The translations under genes were made by a program, and so were the position numbers. A DNA stretch of 35,410 nucleotides from JAJOKI01 sp964412405 (GTDB lineage: Archaea; Halobacteriota; UBA148; JAJOKI01), in NCBI GenBank assembly GCA_964412405.1, contig CAYPOB010000004.1:1-35410 (forward strand). The letters are read 5' to 3'. The notes under the pieces are model-generated. The model worked only from the letters and a program-made list of their open reading frames with translations. It did not search any database and was not told the DNA's origin. The stretch's first letter is position 1. Each line of letters begins with the position of its first letter. Shown piece by piece: positions 23,741 to 32,573 of the stretch.

Positions 23741-25252
23741 CTAATACGCCCTTGCCATCAACACGACTTTATCCGTTTCCTTGTTGCAGACTGGACATTT
23801 TCCCCTTTTGGTCTTCGCCAACTCGCCGAGCATGTCTGCATCTTCCATTTTCATGCCACATTCCTCTCCGCCGCACCAGCTGATCTTTGCTATGCCCTTG
23901 CGGATTGCAATTTTAACCTCATCCAGCGTCTTACAATCGACGATTCTCGCATCGAACGATTTCCTCGCCCGCTCATAGAGGTTTGCGTGTATTTCCTCCA
24001 GCTTTTGCCCTATCGCCTCAACCAATTCAGATTGTGATATGGATTCCTTCTCAGAGGTGTCCCTCCGCACGAGCGTAACCATATTTTCCTTCAGGTCTCG
24101 CGGACCAATCTCTATCCTCAGAGGGACACCTTTCATCTCCCACTTATAGTATTTGGCACCAGGTCTCTCGTCCGAGTCGTCCAGCACAACCCTAAAACCA
24201 GCATCGACCAACATATCATGAACATGTTTACACGCATGTAGTATTTCTTTTCCATGTTGAAGTCCCTTCGGGCGAAGACGGTCGAAGACCGCCTTCTCAA
24301 GAAAACACTTCGCAGAAGTGTTTTTGACTACAACTCCACCAGATCTCCGATCTGGTGCAGAGCCGAAAAGAATGGGAATTATGACGACTTGAGTCGGCGC
24401 AACTTCCGGCGGCAACACCAGTCCCCTGTCATCGCCGTGCACTGCTATGACTGCCGCAATGCACCGCTCTGAAATGCCATAGCATGTTTGGTGGACATAC
24501 TGTTGCTCGCCATTGATGTCCTCATATTGAATGTCAAACGTCTTGGCGAAATTGGTGCCAAGATGATGAATCGTTCCGATTTGAAGGGTTTTCCCATCGG
24601 GCATCAGGGTGTCCACCGCCATCGTGTAGTCCGCTCCTGGAAACTTGTCCCACTGTGGACGCTTGGTTATGACGTGTGGAATCGCCAGCCGTCTGTAAAA
24701 CTCAGAATAGATTTGCATCGCTTCGCGTACCTGATTCTCAGCATCATCCCATGTCGTGTGAGCTGTATGCGCCTCTTTAAATGATGTGATCTCCCTGAGC
24801 CGTATGAGCGGACGCGTATGCTTCGTCTCATATCTAAACGTATTTACTATTTGATATATCCTCAATGGCAGATCCACATGTGAGCGTATCCAGAGCTTGA
24901 ACATGGGGTACATTGCTGTCTCCGATGTTGGACGCAATGCCAGTGGGACTTCTAAAGGCGTGGACCCACCTCTTGTGACCCAATAGACCTCATTCTCAAA
25001 ACCATGGATGTGTTCCGCCTCTTTCATGAACTCATTTTCTGGTATCAGCAGCGGAAAAAGAGCCTCTTGATGATCCACGTCCAACAATGACTTTAAAATG
25101 GAATACACCTTGTTTCTGAGCGCAAAGCCAAATGGATGCCACACACAGAGTCCTTTGATAGGGTATCTAACGTCTGTGATATCTGCCACGGAAAGTATCT
25201 CGTTGTACCATTCACCGAAATCTTCTTTTTTTGGAAGTGATTTTGATTTCAC
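23741..25252 (-). CDS. proS: Prolyl-tRNA synthetase, archaeal/eukaryotic type, with a 37-residue repeat-derived insertion
   Basis: A 503-residue class II synthetase with LRPTSETAMYPMFKLWI, motif 2 RYETKHTRPLIRLREITSFKEAHTA and motif 3 GDDRGLVLPPEVAPTQVVIIP. It also has an anticodon-binding domain (KHVHDMLVDAGFRVVLDD) and the C-terminal zinc domain (CGGEECG...CPVC). Between VVIIPILF and KEILHAC lie 37 extra residues (GSAPDRRSGGVVVKNTSAKC, then FLEKAVFDRLRPKGLQH), encoded by hairpin repeats at 24254-24364. Without them the protein would be 466 residues, the usual archaeal size, and the first anticodon-domain strand would run straight into its helix. The frame is preserved, so the enzyme is probably functional with an extended surface loop. 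Confidence 0.93.
   Translation of the reverse strand: MKSKSLPKKEDFGEWYNEILSVADITDVRYPIKGLCVWHPFGFALRNKVYSILKSLLDVDHQEALFPLLIPENEFMKEAEHIHGFENEVYWVTRGGSTPLEVPLALRPTSETAMYPMFKLWIRSHVDLPLRIYQIVNTFRYETKHTRPLIRLREITSFKEAHTAHTTWDDAENQVREAMQIYSEFYRRLAIPHVITKRPQWDKFPGADYTMAVDTLMPDGKTLQIGTIHHLGTNFAKTFDIQYEDINGEQQYVHQTCYGISERCIAAVIAVHGDDRGLVLPPEVAPTQVVIIPILFGSAPDRRSGGVVVKNTSAKCFLEKAVFDRLRPKGLQHGKEILHACKHVHDMLVDAGFRVVLDDSDERPGAKYYKWEMKGVPLRIEIGPRDLKENMVTLVRRDTSEKESISQSELVEAIGQKLEEIHANLYERARKSFDARIVDCKTLDEVKIAIRKGIAKISWCGGEECGMKMEDADMLGELAKTKRGKCPVCNKETDKVVLMARAY
24254..24364. repeat. Palindromic element inserted in frame within proS
   Basis: 111 bp (37 codons) made of hairpins with 3-nt loops: CCC-ttc-GGG (24264-24272), CGGTC-gaa-GACCG (24279-24291, extendable with GAAG/CTTC), AAAACACTTC-gca-GAAGTGTTTT (24302-24324) and arms CACCAGATC/GATCTGGTG around TCC (24337-24357). 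It begins ATGTTGAAGTCCC and ends GGTGCAGAGCC, matching the boundaries ATGTTGAAATCCC and CATCTGG..CAGAGC in the mosaic at 19425-19561 in the same plus-strand orientation. ACAACTCCACCAGAT is also shared in parts. Confidence 0.85.
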
Positions 25253-25342
25253 ATAATCCCCAACGCCACTTTATAACTTAACAAGTTTATAAAAGCAGTG
25301 TTTAAAAGCAGTAAGTATTCAGCAGCCAAGATATTCGTAGCA

Positions 25343-26173
25343 TCATATTCCCAACATCATTCTTAATGTATTCCTCAATCCAGGAGATAGTCCCATCATC
25401 AGAATCGCCAGTTTTAATATATTACCGAGTTTATCGCCCTTATCCTTAAACTGGGTGTTGAGAATATATAAAATCGGAATGACCACAACGAGCTTCAACG
25501 GATACATCACCATCGCAGTACCACTCAATTCTATTAGATACGCTGGCAATATGTGTTTTTCGAGATAACCCAGAAAGTCCACCCCTATGTGGGTGGAGGC
25601 TGCATCGAAAAGGTGCGACCAGATGATGGGGATGCTGAAACGATCGTCGAGGAATTTTGACCCCTTCCCCATAAGGTAAATCGCTGATGTAAGTGCTGTT
25701 GCAATTCCCATAACTGCGACTGGAACCCACGGGAAAACCACTTCTGTTTTTAAGAGCAGTATCAAAATACTAAGAACGAACCAGGCAATTCCAATATACC
25801 CAAACATCGGCGCTATGGCACCTATTCTATTGATTTGACGTAGTCCGACCAACACTAATAATATGATGATACACACGATGAGTACTAAAAAATGGACCAG
25901 CGGCGTGATAAACAGATATTTTACTGGAGATGTAAATATTCCAGCGTCTTCCAACACCCTGAGCACTCCACCCACCATAATATATGGCATAACTGCGAGT
26001 ATAAATTGCCGATCAATTTCGATATTCAGTTTTTCCAGTAACTTTAATATGCCAAAGAGAATAACGACTAGCAGAACACCAAACGTCAGTGTGTTCACAG
26101 GATTCCAGCCAGCATCATATATGATGGGGTAGATATAATATTTGAGGATGAATTGTCTAATGGTATCTACCAT
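25343..26173 (-). CDS. DUF63-family membrane protein
   Basis: A 276-residue polytopic membrane protein with about seven to eight hydrophobic segments, archaeal DUF63. Characteristic parts are YYIYPIIYDAGWNPVNTLTF near the N-terminus, MVGGVLRVLEDAGIF, the charged motif HLFDAASTHIGVDFLGYLEKH and the C-terminal GLSPGLRNTLRMMLGI. The conserved polar residues within membrane segments suggest an enzyme or transporter, but no activity is known. Its start codon is only 11 bp from that of egsA on the other strand; the promoters must overlap coding sequence or one start lies further in. Confidence 0.85.
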   Translation of the reverse strand: MVDTIRQFILKYYIYPIIYDAGWNPVNTLTFGVLLVVILFGILKLLEKLNIEIDRQFILAVMPYIMVGGVLRVLEDAGIFTSPVKYLFITPLVHFLVLIVCIIILLVLVGLRQINRIGAIAPMFGYIGIAWFVLSILILLLKTEVVFPWVPVAVMGIATALTSAIYLMGKGSKFLDDRFSIPIIWSHLFDAASTHIGVDFLGYLEKHILPAYLIELSGTAMVMYPLKLVVVIPILYILNTQFKDKGDKLGNILKLAILMMGLSPGLRNTLRMMLGI

Positions 26174-26184
26174 GGGGTGTTTAT

Positions 26185-27300
26185 TTGAGAGAAGATGACT
26201 TAAAGCCCATTGATTCGTTGGAGACGTGTCCTGCGCAAACCCGCGCCTATCGATGGATGCAATTGCCCAGAAACATCGTCATCGACCAAGATGCCATAAA
26301 CGAGATAGTCAGCGTCTGCAATGACCTTAAACTCCAAGGACGTGCCATGGTCATAACGGGTTTGAATACAAAAAAGATAGCAGGAGAGGTCGTTGTTGAA
26401 TTGCTGTCCGATGGAGGCTATTATGATACTGACTTGATAGAGGTCTTATCTGCTTCTATGCACGAGGTTGAACGAGTCAAAGGGCGAGCGAACGATATCG
26501 GTGCGGCTTTTCTTTTGGGTGTCGGCGGAGGCAAATGCATAGACATCGCAAAACTGGCATCTACTCAGCTGGACATTCCGTTTTTAAGCGTGCCTACCAC
26601 GGCCTCTCATGATGGAATAGCTTCGTCGCGAGCATCGCTCATACAAAATGGCCAGAGCATATCGATGCCAGCACAAGCGCCAATGGGAATCGTCGTTGAC
26701 ACAAATATCATTGCGTCTGCCCCATATAGATTGCTGGCATCGGGTTGTGGCGACATCATCTCCAACTATACCGCAGTTATGGACTGGCGACTGGCAAAGA
26801 AACTGGGCAAATTGCATGGCGCTGATTACAGCGAATATGCAGCAGCCCTTTCCCGGATGACTGCACAAATATTGATCGATGCCCCCACTTCCATCAAACC
26901 TGGCTCGGATGAATTTGTTCGCATTGTGGTCAAGGCGCTGATATCGAGCGGAGTTGCCATGAGCATCGCAGGATCTTCCAGACCAGCAAGCGGATCGGAG
27001 CATAAGTTCAGCCATGCGCTGGATAGAATCGCATCTAAGCCTGCTCTACATGGTGAGCAATGTGGAGTTGGTGCAATCATGATGATGTACTTGCATGATG
27101 GAGATTGGCAGTCCATCCGTGATTCATTGAAACAGATAGGTGCGCCGACCAACGCAAAGGAACTGGGTATCGAAGATAAATACATCATCGAAGCACTGGT
27201 TCGTGCCCATGAAATTCGCCCAGAGAGGTATACGATTCTTGAGGATGGTTTATCCAGAGAAGAGGCGGAAGAGCTTGCAAGGACTACAAAGGTGGTATAA
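26185..27300 (+). CDS. egsA: sn-Glycerol-1-phosphate dehydrogenase
   Basis: The enzyme reduces dihydroxyacetone phosphate to sn-glycerol 1-phosphate, the backbone of archaeal ether lipids. The 371-residue frame has MQLPRNIVIDQDAINEI, the NAD(P)-binding GVGGGKCIDIAKLAS, SVPTTASHDGIASSRASL, and metal-site histidines in GSEHKFSHALDRI and LHGEQCGVGAIMMMYLHDGD. The start is TTG 26185 with GGGGTG just ahead; ATG 26257 (MQLPRN) is an alternative that would relieve the tight divergent spacing with the DUF63 gene. This gene is among the clearest archaeal markers in the window. Confidence 0.94.
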   Translation: MREDDLKPIDSLETCPAQTRAYRWMQLPRNIVIDQDAINEIVSVCNDLKLQGRAMVITGLNTKKIAGEVVVELLSDGGYYDTDLIEVLSASMHEVERVKGRANDIGAAFLLGVGGGKCIDIAKLASTQLDIPFLSVPTTASHDGIASSRASLIQNGQSISMPAQAPMGIVVDTNIIASAPYRLLASGCGDIISNYTAVMDWRLAKKLGKLHGADYSEYAAALSRMTAQILIDAPTSIKPGSDEFVRIVVKALISSGVAMSIAGSSRPASGSEHKFSHALDRIASKPALHGEQCGVGAIMMMYLHDGDWQSIRDSLKQIGAPTNAKELGIEDKYIIEALVRAHEIRPERYTILEDGLSREEAEELARTTKVV

Positions 27301-27337
27301 ACTCAAGTAGGGGCGGAGTTAAATCAGTTCTCAAATA

Positions 27338-28084
27338 CTATTTTTCCTTGGTTTTCCGCTTCTTATCTGATTTTTTGGTCGATTTCTTTGTGGGCTTCTT
27401 CGCGGGCTTCTTGGTCGCATCCTCTTTTGGCTTCGTGTATTTCTCGATGTACTGCATCTCTTTGAGATTGGTGTGGGCCAAAATCTCATCGGCTATCCGT
27501 CGTTTTGATATTATCCAGCGCTGATCAAATGATAGCGAATATGGAACGATTATCTTTGCTACATCGCCTTGGATTCCAACGTCGAGGTCGGTACGCGCAT
27601 ACAAATCTATAAGCCCTTCTATCTTGGCTTTTGTATCATCTATCCTCTCTTCTATGGCGTAATCATATACTAACTCAGTTCCTGCCAGGGGGTGGTTGAA
27701 ATCAACACGCGCCCTACGGCCGATTACAATCTCCACGACCCCATTCCTGCCATCTATACTGACTTGCATTCCTGGTTGCGGTCTTTCTTTAAACTTGGTT
27801 ATCGAAAAAGTCTCGATTAACGCAGGATTCCGATCGCCAAACCCCTTTTCAGGTGGCATCTCCACAGAACCACCGTACCCAGTATCTTTTCCCACCAAGT
27901 CATCTTCTAACCCTTTTACGGCATGTCCAACTCCGACTACGACCAGCTGCGGCTCATATTTTGCCTTTTCGTCGAAGGTGCCCGCTTCTTTTGCGATATT
28001 CTCATCAGTCGTATCGAAGACCACCTCGTTCTTCAGTCGCCCCGTATATGAAATTTTGACAAAATCTCCGTTTTTGATAAGCAT
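27338..28084 (-). CDS. FKBP-type peptidyl-prolyl isomerase (SlyD-like)
   Basis: A 248-residue archaeal long-type FKBP. The FKBP core is split by an insert-in-flap domain: GDFVKISYTGRLKNEVVFDTT, VVGVGHAVKGLEDDLVGK, PPEKGFGDR, then the IF region ending VDFNHPLAGTELVYDYAIEE. A C-terminal domain follows (about residues 150-215) and then a strongly basic tail of KKPAKKPTKKSTKK repeats. It catalyses proline isomerisation and has chaperone activity in homologues. The lysine tail could bind nucleic acid or membranes. It is convergent with egsA. Confidence 0.92.
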   Translation of the reverse strand: MLIKNGDFVKISYTGRLKNEVVFDTTDENIAKEAGTFDEKAKYEPQLVVVGVGHAVKGLEDDLVGKDTGYGGSVEMPPEKGFGDRNPALIETFSITKFKERPQPGMQVSIDGRNGVVEIVIGRRARVDFNHPLAGTELVYDYAIEERIDDTKAKIEGLIDLYARTDLDVGIQGDVAKIIVPYSLSFDQRWIISKRRIADEILAHTNLKEMQYIEKYTKPKEDATKKPAKKPTKKSTKKSDKKRKTKEK

Positions 28085-28135
28085 AGTATAGCCTTAAGCA
28101 ACTACTTAATATAAAAAAGTTCATCTCCTACCTAT

Positions 28136-28657
28136 ATGATAGAAGTAGAAATCAAATCACCAATAGATGAGCCAGATGAAATTCGACGCAGGTTGTCCCG
28201 GATTGGCGCTACCTTCATGACAAAAGAGAAACAGGTCGATATATATTACAATGCGCCTCATCGTGATTTTGCAGAGACGGATGAGGCGTTGCGCATTCGG
28301 GTTGGAGGAGACATCACTCTGACGTATAAGGGTCCGAAACTGGACTCGTTCAGCAAGACGCGCGAGGAAATCTGCATATCGCTTGGAGATACAGATCAGG
28401 CAACTGCGATGCTTAAAGCACTTGACTTTAAGGAGGTTGCGACGGTCGTCAAGGTGCGAGAAACATATCGACTAAACGATTTGATTATTTCGATCGATGA
28501 CGTGCGTGACCTTGGCATGTTCATCGAGATAGAGTCCATGTCAGGCGCGGATTATCAATCTGCCCTTGGTAGGGTATTCGAAATGCTGGACAGGCTAGGA
28601 TTGGAGAAGGAAAATACGATCCGTGAGTCATATCTCGAACTCATTCTTAGCAGTTGA
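28136..28657 (+). CDS. CYTH-domain protein (class IV adenylate cyclase / thiamine triphosphatase family)
   Basis: A 173-residue beta-barrel protein with the signature ExExK at the extreme N-terminus (IEVEIK), basic residues LRIRVGG and LTYKGPK lining the tunnel, and VVKVRETYRLNDLIISIDDV plus IEIES as the paired acidic strands. CYTH enzymes act on triphosphates such as thiamine triphosphate or tripolyphosphate; a CyaB-like cyclase role is also possible. The 3' end overlaps the convergent phosphoesterase gene by 30 nt. Confidence 0.9.
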   Translation: MIEVEIKSPIDEPDEIRRRLSRIGATFMTKEKQVDIYYNAPHRDFAETDEALRIRVGGDITLTYKGPKLDSFSKTREEICISLGDTDQATAMLKALDFKEVATVVKVRETYRLNDLIISIDDVRDLGMFIEIESMSGADYQSALGRVFEMLDRLGLEKENTIRESYLELILSS

Positions 28658-29314
28658 AGATTTTAGACCATAACTGATTTCGATGAAGGCGACCTCAATT
28701 TCCGCGCCAATATCAACGACCGCTGCCAGTCCTCTGGACGCTTGTCCAGGGTTCATAATGGTCGTGTTTCCAGACCTGACAACTCCGCGCGCTTCATGTA
28801 TATGTCCGCAGACGACCATATCGACTTGGCTTAATATTTCTCGTATGGCTTCACTTCCGACGTGAGCCCCTGGCACGGCATCCAGAGAATTCTTTGGTGG
28901 TGCATGAGATACCAATATGACCCTTTCATCGCGCTGTGATGGCGGCAATAACCTTCCCAATATATCCCGAATTTCTTCTTCAGACATCTCGAATGGTGTA
29001 TTGAATGGCGTTGGGTTCGAACCCCCCAGTCCGATGAACGTTATATCACCAAATTTGAAAGACGAATTATGTAGACTGACTGCACCCGATTTCTCTATAA
29101 CGTCAAGCACGCCTTTTGGGTCGCAGTTTCCCGGAACTGCCATTACGGGCTGGTCATTTCCCAAGATATCAAAGAGCTCCTTGGCTTTTTCCTCGGGCCC
29201 AAAATTAGTTATATCTCCTGCCACGAGAATCGCATCTACCATGCCTGCGCGCCCTGAAATGGACGAAATGTTCGAAAAGTCCCCATGTGTATCCGAGATG
29301 GCCAATAGTCTCAC
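28628..29314 (-). CDS. Calcineurin-like metallophosphoesterase (COG2129 type)
   Basis: A 228-residue enzyme with the dinuclear-metal motifs in order: DTHGD (SDTHGDFSN), GDITNFG, GNCDPKG, HAPPKNS and GHIHEARG. Archaeal relatives are predicted phosphodiesterases of unknown substrate. It starts 59 bp from the AtpZ-like gene, which runs the other way. The last 30 nt overlap the CYTH gene on the opposite strand. Confidence 0.92.
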   Translation of the reverse strand: MRLLAISDTHGDFSNISSISGRAGMVDAILVAGDITNFGPEEKAKELFDILGNDQPVMAVPGNCDPKGVLDVIEKSGAVSLHNSSFKFGDITFIGLGGSNPTPFNTPFEMSEEEIRDILGRLLPPSQRDERVILVSHAPPKNSLDAVPGAHVGSEAIREILSQVDMVVCGHIHEARGVVRSGNTTIMNPGQASRGLAAVVDIGAEIEVAFIEISYGLKSSTAKNEFEI

Positions 29315-29373
29315 AGATGTGAATTATATTGCATACGCCTATATAAATATACTACGCTAATTATCATATAATT

Positions 29374-29580
29374 ATGACGAAGGATGGCATTCCAACAGCG
29401 CTGAAGATGGCATCGGTTGGAGGTGAACTGGCATTTTCTGTGATAGCGGGAGCGCTGATTGGTTACTTCATCGGAAGATCGCTTGGCGATAAATGGGTCG
29501 CGATATGCTTGACATTGGGTGTTTTTTTGGGATTAGCGGGCGGGATTTACCGCATATATCAGATATCCCGCCAGATTTAA
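29374..29580 (+). CDS. AtpZ/AtpI-like small membrane protein
   Basis: A 68-residue protein with two hydrophobic helices: ELAFSVIAGALIGYFIGRSLG and the following WVAICLTLGVFLGLAGGIYRIY. The spacing and the GxxxGYFIGRxLGxxW pattern match AtpZ/AtpI proteins that accompany bacterial-type F- or N-type ATP synthases. No ATP synthase gene is nearby here; it sits 51 bp upstream of thrS. Function in this archaeon is unknown, perhaps Mg/Ca transport or assembly of a membrane complex. Confidence 0.78.
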   Translation: MTKDGIPTALKMASVGGELAFSVIAGALIGYFIGRSLGDKWVAICLTLGVFLGLAGGIYRIYQISRQI

Positions 29581-29631
29581 TGAATAAAGTTAAGAATATG
29601 GAAACATAGTTAGCAGAAGTAGGGTGAAACC

Positions 29632-31482
29632 ATGCAGTTGTTGCTTATCCATTCAGATTATATCGAGTACGAGGTAACGAAGGGCACTCCAGTCGCCGAG
29701 AAAATTGATGAGTCGTTCGAGAAGGGGAAGATGGAAGAAGTCCTCACGGCGTTTATCGCGGTGGAAGGAGTAGATAAGGCAGACCCCAATGGAGTTGCGG
29801 GTCGTGCAATGGGCGAAATTAAAAAGGTCGCTGCCCAGTTGGGTGTCAAGAAGGTTATGCTCTATCCCTATGCCCATCTCAGCTCCGACCTTGCATCACC
29901 GCAAACTGCGCTCGGCATTCTTAATGATGTCGAATCTTTATTAAAGCCACATTTTGACGTTGCACGAGCTCCGTTTGGTTGGTATAAGGCATTTAAGATC
30001 AGCTGCAAGGGACATCCTCTTTCAGAACTCTCGAGGACGATCAGACCAACGGAAGTGGTTTCAGAGGCACTTAAAGCCGAAAGGACGGTAGAATCACACT
30101 GGTATATATTGGCCACAGATGGTACGCTGGCCAATCTGGATGAATTTGACTTTTCCGGGCATCAAAAACTCAAGAAACTCGTGGATTACGAGATATCCAA
30201 GAGCAGGACGGTGGATCGAGTACCGCCGCATGTGGAACTGATGCAACGCATGGAGTTAGCGGATTATGAACCTGCATCTGACCCCGGCAACATGCGATTT
30301 TATCCAAAGGGGCGCCTTATGAAGAGCCTGTTGGAAAATTACGTGCTTGCCAGAGCCATCGATTATGGCGCCATGGAAGTTGAGACTCCGCTGATGTACG
30401 ATATGGAACACCCAACGTTGAAGGAATACCTTGACCGTTTTCCTGCACGTCAATATTCGATAGAGTCGGATAAAAGACGATTGTTCCTGAGGTTCTCGGC
30501 GTGCTTCGGTCAATTCCTGATGAATCGTGACATGACGATTTCGTACAGAAATCTACCCTTGAAGATGTTCGAATTGACCAGGTACAGCTTCAGACGCGAA
30601 CAGAGGGGGGAACTGGTAGGCTTGCGCAGGTTGCGCACATTCACGATGCCGGACATGCATACACTTTGCCGTGACATGGATCAGGCTATCGACGAGTTCG
30701 GGAAACAATATCAAATGTGCATGGATGTTTTAAAGGGCATTGGACTGGGACTGGACGACTACGACGTCGCCATCAGACTCACTAAAGAGTTTTATGAATC
30801 GAATAAAAAATTCATCAACAGATTGGTCAAAATCGTGGATAAACCCGTGTTGATCGAGATGTGGGATAGGCGCTTCTTCTATTTCGTGCTCAAGTTCGAA
30901 TTTAATTTCGTCGACGCGATGAACAAAGCCAGTGCATTATCGACTGTACAGTTGGACGTGGAAAATGCAGAGCGGTACGATATCAAGTTCATCGATTCCG
31001 ATAACGAAGAGAGGAGGCCGATCATCTTACACTGTTCTACCAGTGGCGCCATAGAGCGATGCATATATGCATTACTGGAAAATGCCCATATGGATTCACA
31101 ACAAGGCGGCGTACCCGAGCTGCCGCTCTGGTTATCTCCGACGCAGATCAGGCTGATCTCCATCGCAGACCGTCATATCAAGTATGTCGAGGCTGTCGCA
31201 GGGCAACTGGAGAACCACCAGATCAGGGTCGATATCGATGATAGAGATGAAACGGTTGGCAAAAAGATAAGAGATGCGGGCAGAGAATGGATACCGTATG
31301 TGGTGGTAATCGGCGATGAGGAGATGAAGAAGGATAAGTTGAGCGTCAATATCAGGAGTGAGAATAAGGGAGAGATGGATACTCATCAGTTGATTAAACA
31401 CGTGGTAAATAGAACCGCTGGCATGCCCAACAGACCGCTCTCTCAACCAAGAAATTTATCCTCAAGACCAAAGTTCGTATGA
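29632..31482 (+). CDS. thrS: Threonyl-tRNA synthetase, archaeal type
   Basis: A 616-residue synthetase. Residues 1-145 form the archaeal N-terminal editing domain, related to D-aminoacyl-tRNA deacylase (MQLLLIHSDYIEYEV; FGWYKAFKISCKGHPLSELSR), which removes mischarged serine. The catalytic domain has zinc ligands Cys at about 290 (FSACFGQF), His 343 (MPDMHTLC) and His 467 (IILHCSTSGAIER), with motif 2 RYSFRREQRGELVGLRRLR. The C-terminal anticodon domain follows (VEAVAGQLENHQIRVDIDDR). GGTGA precedes the ATG. The domain set is complete. Confidence 0.96.
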   Translation: MQLLLIHSDYIEYEVTKGTPVAEKIDESFEKGKMEEVLTAFIAVEGVDKADPNGVAGRAMGEIKKVAAQLGVKKVMLYPYAHLSSDLASPQTALGILNDVESLLKPHFDVARAPFGWYKAFKISCKGHPLSELSRTIRPTEVVSEALKAERTVESHWYILATDGTLANLDEFDFSGHQKLKKLVDYEISKSRTVDRVPPHVELMQRMELADYEPASDPGNMRFYPKGRLMKSLLENYVLARAIDYGAMEVETPLMYDMEHPTLKEYLDRFPARQYSIESDKRRLFLRFSACFGQFLMNRDMTISYRNLPLKMFELTRYSFRREQRGELVGLRRLRTFTMPDMHTLCRDMDQAIDEFGKQYQMCMDVLKGIGLGLDDYDVAIRLTKEFYESNKKFINRLVKIVDKPVLIEMWDRRFFYFVLKFEFNFVDAMNKASALSTVQLDVENAERYDIKFIDSDNEERRPIILHCSTSGAIERCIYALLENAHMDSQQGGVPELPLWLSPTQIRLISIADRHIKYVEAVAGQLENHQIRVDIDDRDETVGKKIRDAGREWIPYVVVIGDEEMKKDKLSVNIRSENKGEMDTHQLIKHVVNRTAGMPNRPLSQPRNLSSRPKFV

Positions 31483-31519
31483 TATTGATAAGGGGGAAGG
31501 AGGGAGAGAGAGTTATAAA

Positions 31520-31593
31520 TGGGGCTGCGGAGATTTGAACTCCAGTCAGAGGACCCCCAGTCCCCTAGGATAACCAGGCTACCCTACAGCCCC
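31520..31593 (-). tRNA. tRNA-Pro (anticodon GGG)
   Basis: On the minus strand the acceptor arms GGGGCTG and CAGCCCC pair perfectly. The anticodon stem GGGGA/TCCTC encloses the loop CTGGGGG with anticodon GGG, and the T arm TGGAG/CTCCG encloses TTCAAAT. The discriminator is A and CCA is not encoded. No intron is seen. Confidence 0.93.
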
Positions 31594-31604
31594 CCTTTAT
31601 CCCT

Positions 31605-31844
31605 TCACATGCCACGGATTCTGTTCTCTACCTCGATACCAATTTCGGTCAATGAATACGTTTCGCCGTCAGCTTTGACCAACCCTTTTTTCTCGAGACC
31701 CTCTAAGAGTTTTATGGCCAATACCTTTGGCATACGCGCCGTCTTGGCGATTTTATTCATTTCGAGAGCACCATTGGAGAGCGCCTGTATTATCTGCTCT
31801 CTTTTTCTGTTGCCAGATATGTATCCAATCAATTCTTCCGTCAT
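31605..31844 (-). CDS. Small winged-helix transcriptional regulator
   Basis: A 79-residue single-domain protein: MTEELIGYISGNRKREQIIQ, then a helix-turn-helix around KIAKTARMPKVLAIKLLEGL and a wing ADGETYSLTEIGIEVENRI. It resembles archaeal ArsR-like wHTH proteins lacking a ligand domain. The target is unknown. It lies between tRNA-Pro (same strand, downstream) and the divergent SRP RNA. Confidence 0.82.
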   Translation of the reverse strand: MTEELIGYISGNRKREQIIQALSNGALEMNKIAKTARMPKVLAIKLLEGLEKKGLVKADGETYSLTEIGIEVENRIRGM

Positions 31845-31909
31845 GATATTAACTTAATATGCGTTACAGTGCGATAAGTTTATTGCCATTTGCCATCTTA
31901 TAATGTTTT

Positions 31910-32222
31910 GGTGGACTAGCCTGGGCGATTCGGCGTCGCCTGTCACTCGAAACCGTCGATATGCGATGAGGCGAAGCTTGAGGAAGATATCTCAAAGATA
32001 ATCCAACCCAAGAATTTTACGATGAAATCTCGTCCTGTGGGGGCAGCTTTGACGCAGGGGCTAACTGGAGAGATTGTCCCTCTTCTTAATTATGGGCACC
32101 GGTTTAGATCCGGAAGGGAGCAGACCTACCATAAATGACTGTCGTTCATGGGGGTGCGGGATAGAGGCGAGTTTTTGGATCATTGGGTTATATGCGAGAT
32201 GGCGACCGATAGCGTGTCCGCC
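31910..32222 (+). ncRNA. ffs: Signal recognition particle 7S RNA
   Basis: The 5' domain (CTAGCCTGGGCGATTCGGCG ... CTCGAAACCGTCGATATGCG) matches the archaeal SRP Alu domain. The helix-8 SRP54-binding motif CCGGAAGGGAGCAGACC lies near 32112-32131. The ends close helix 1: GGTGGAC (31910-31916) pairs with GTCCGCC (32216-32222), allowing one G-U. The length of about 313 nt is normal for archaea. The RNA scaffolds SRP19 and SRP54 for membrane-protein targeting. Confidence 0.93.
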
Positions 32223-32261
32223 ATAATTTAAATATCAAAGGGTACAAGAGATGTTCCCTTA

Positions 32262-32346
32262 GTCGAGGTCGCCTAGTCTGGTATGGCGCAGGTTTGCTAA
32301 ACCTGTGTCCCTCCGGGACCCGGGGGTTCAAATCCCTCCCTCGACG
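32262..32346 (+). tRNA. tRNA-Ser (anticodon GCT)
   Basis: Acceptor GTCGAGG/CCTCGAC, anticodon stem CAGGT/ACCTG with loop TTGCTAA (anticodon GCT, reading AGC and AGU), a long class II variable arm (GTCCC-tcc-GGGAC) and T loop TTCAAAT. The discriminator is G, as expected for serine. It follows the SRP RNA by 39 nt and precedes tRNA-Val by 24 nt. Confidence 0.95.
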
Positions 32347-32370
32347 TCAAACTTTAAATAAAAATTAAGG

Positions 32371-32500
<130 letters not shown>

Positions 32501-32573
32501 CATCAATTGAGCGTAGTATTTATATAATGTCATAATCAAAGTATAATCAATATTCATCAAGGTGACAAATAAT

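Noticed and set aside
24488..24784. Plus-strand 98-codon frame within proS
   Set aside because: Antisense shadow of proS; proS itself has strong family motifs throughout this stretch.
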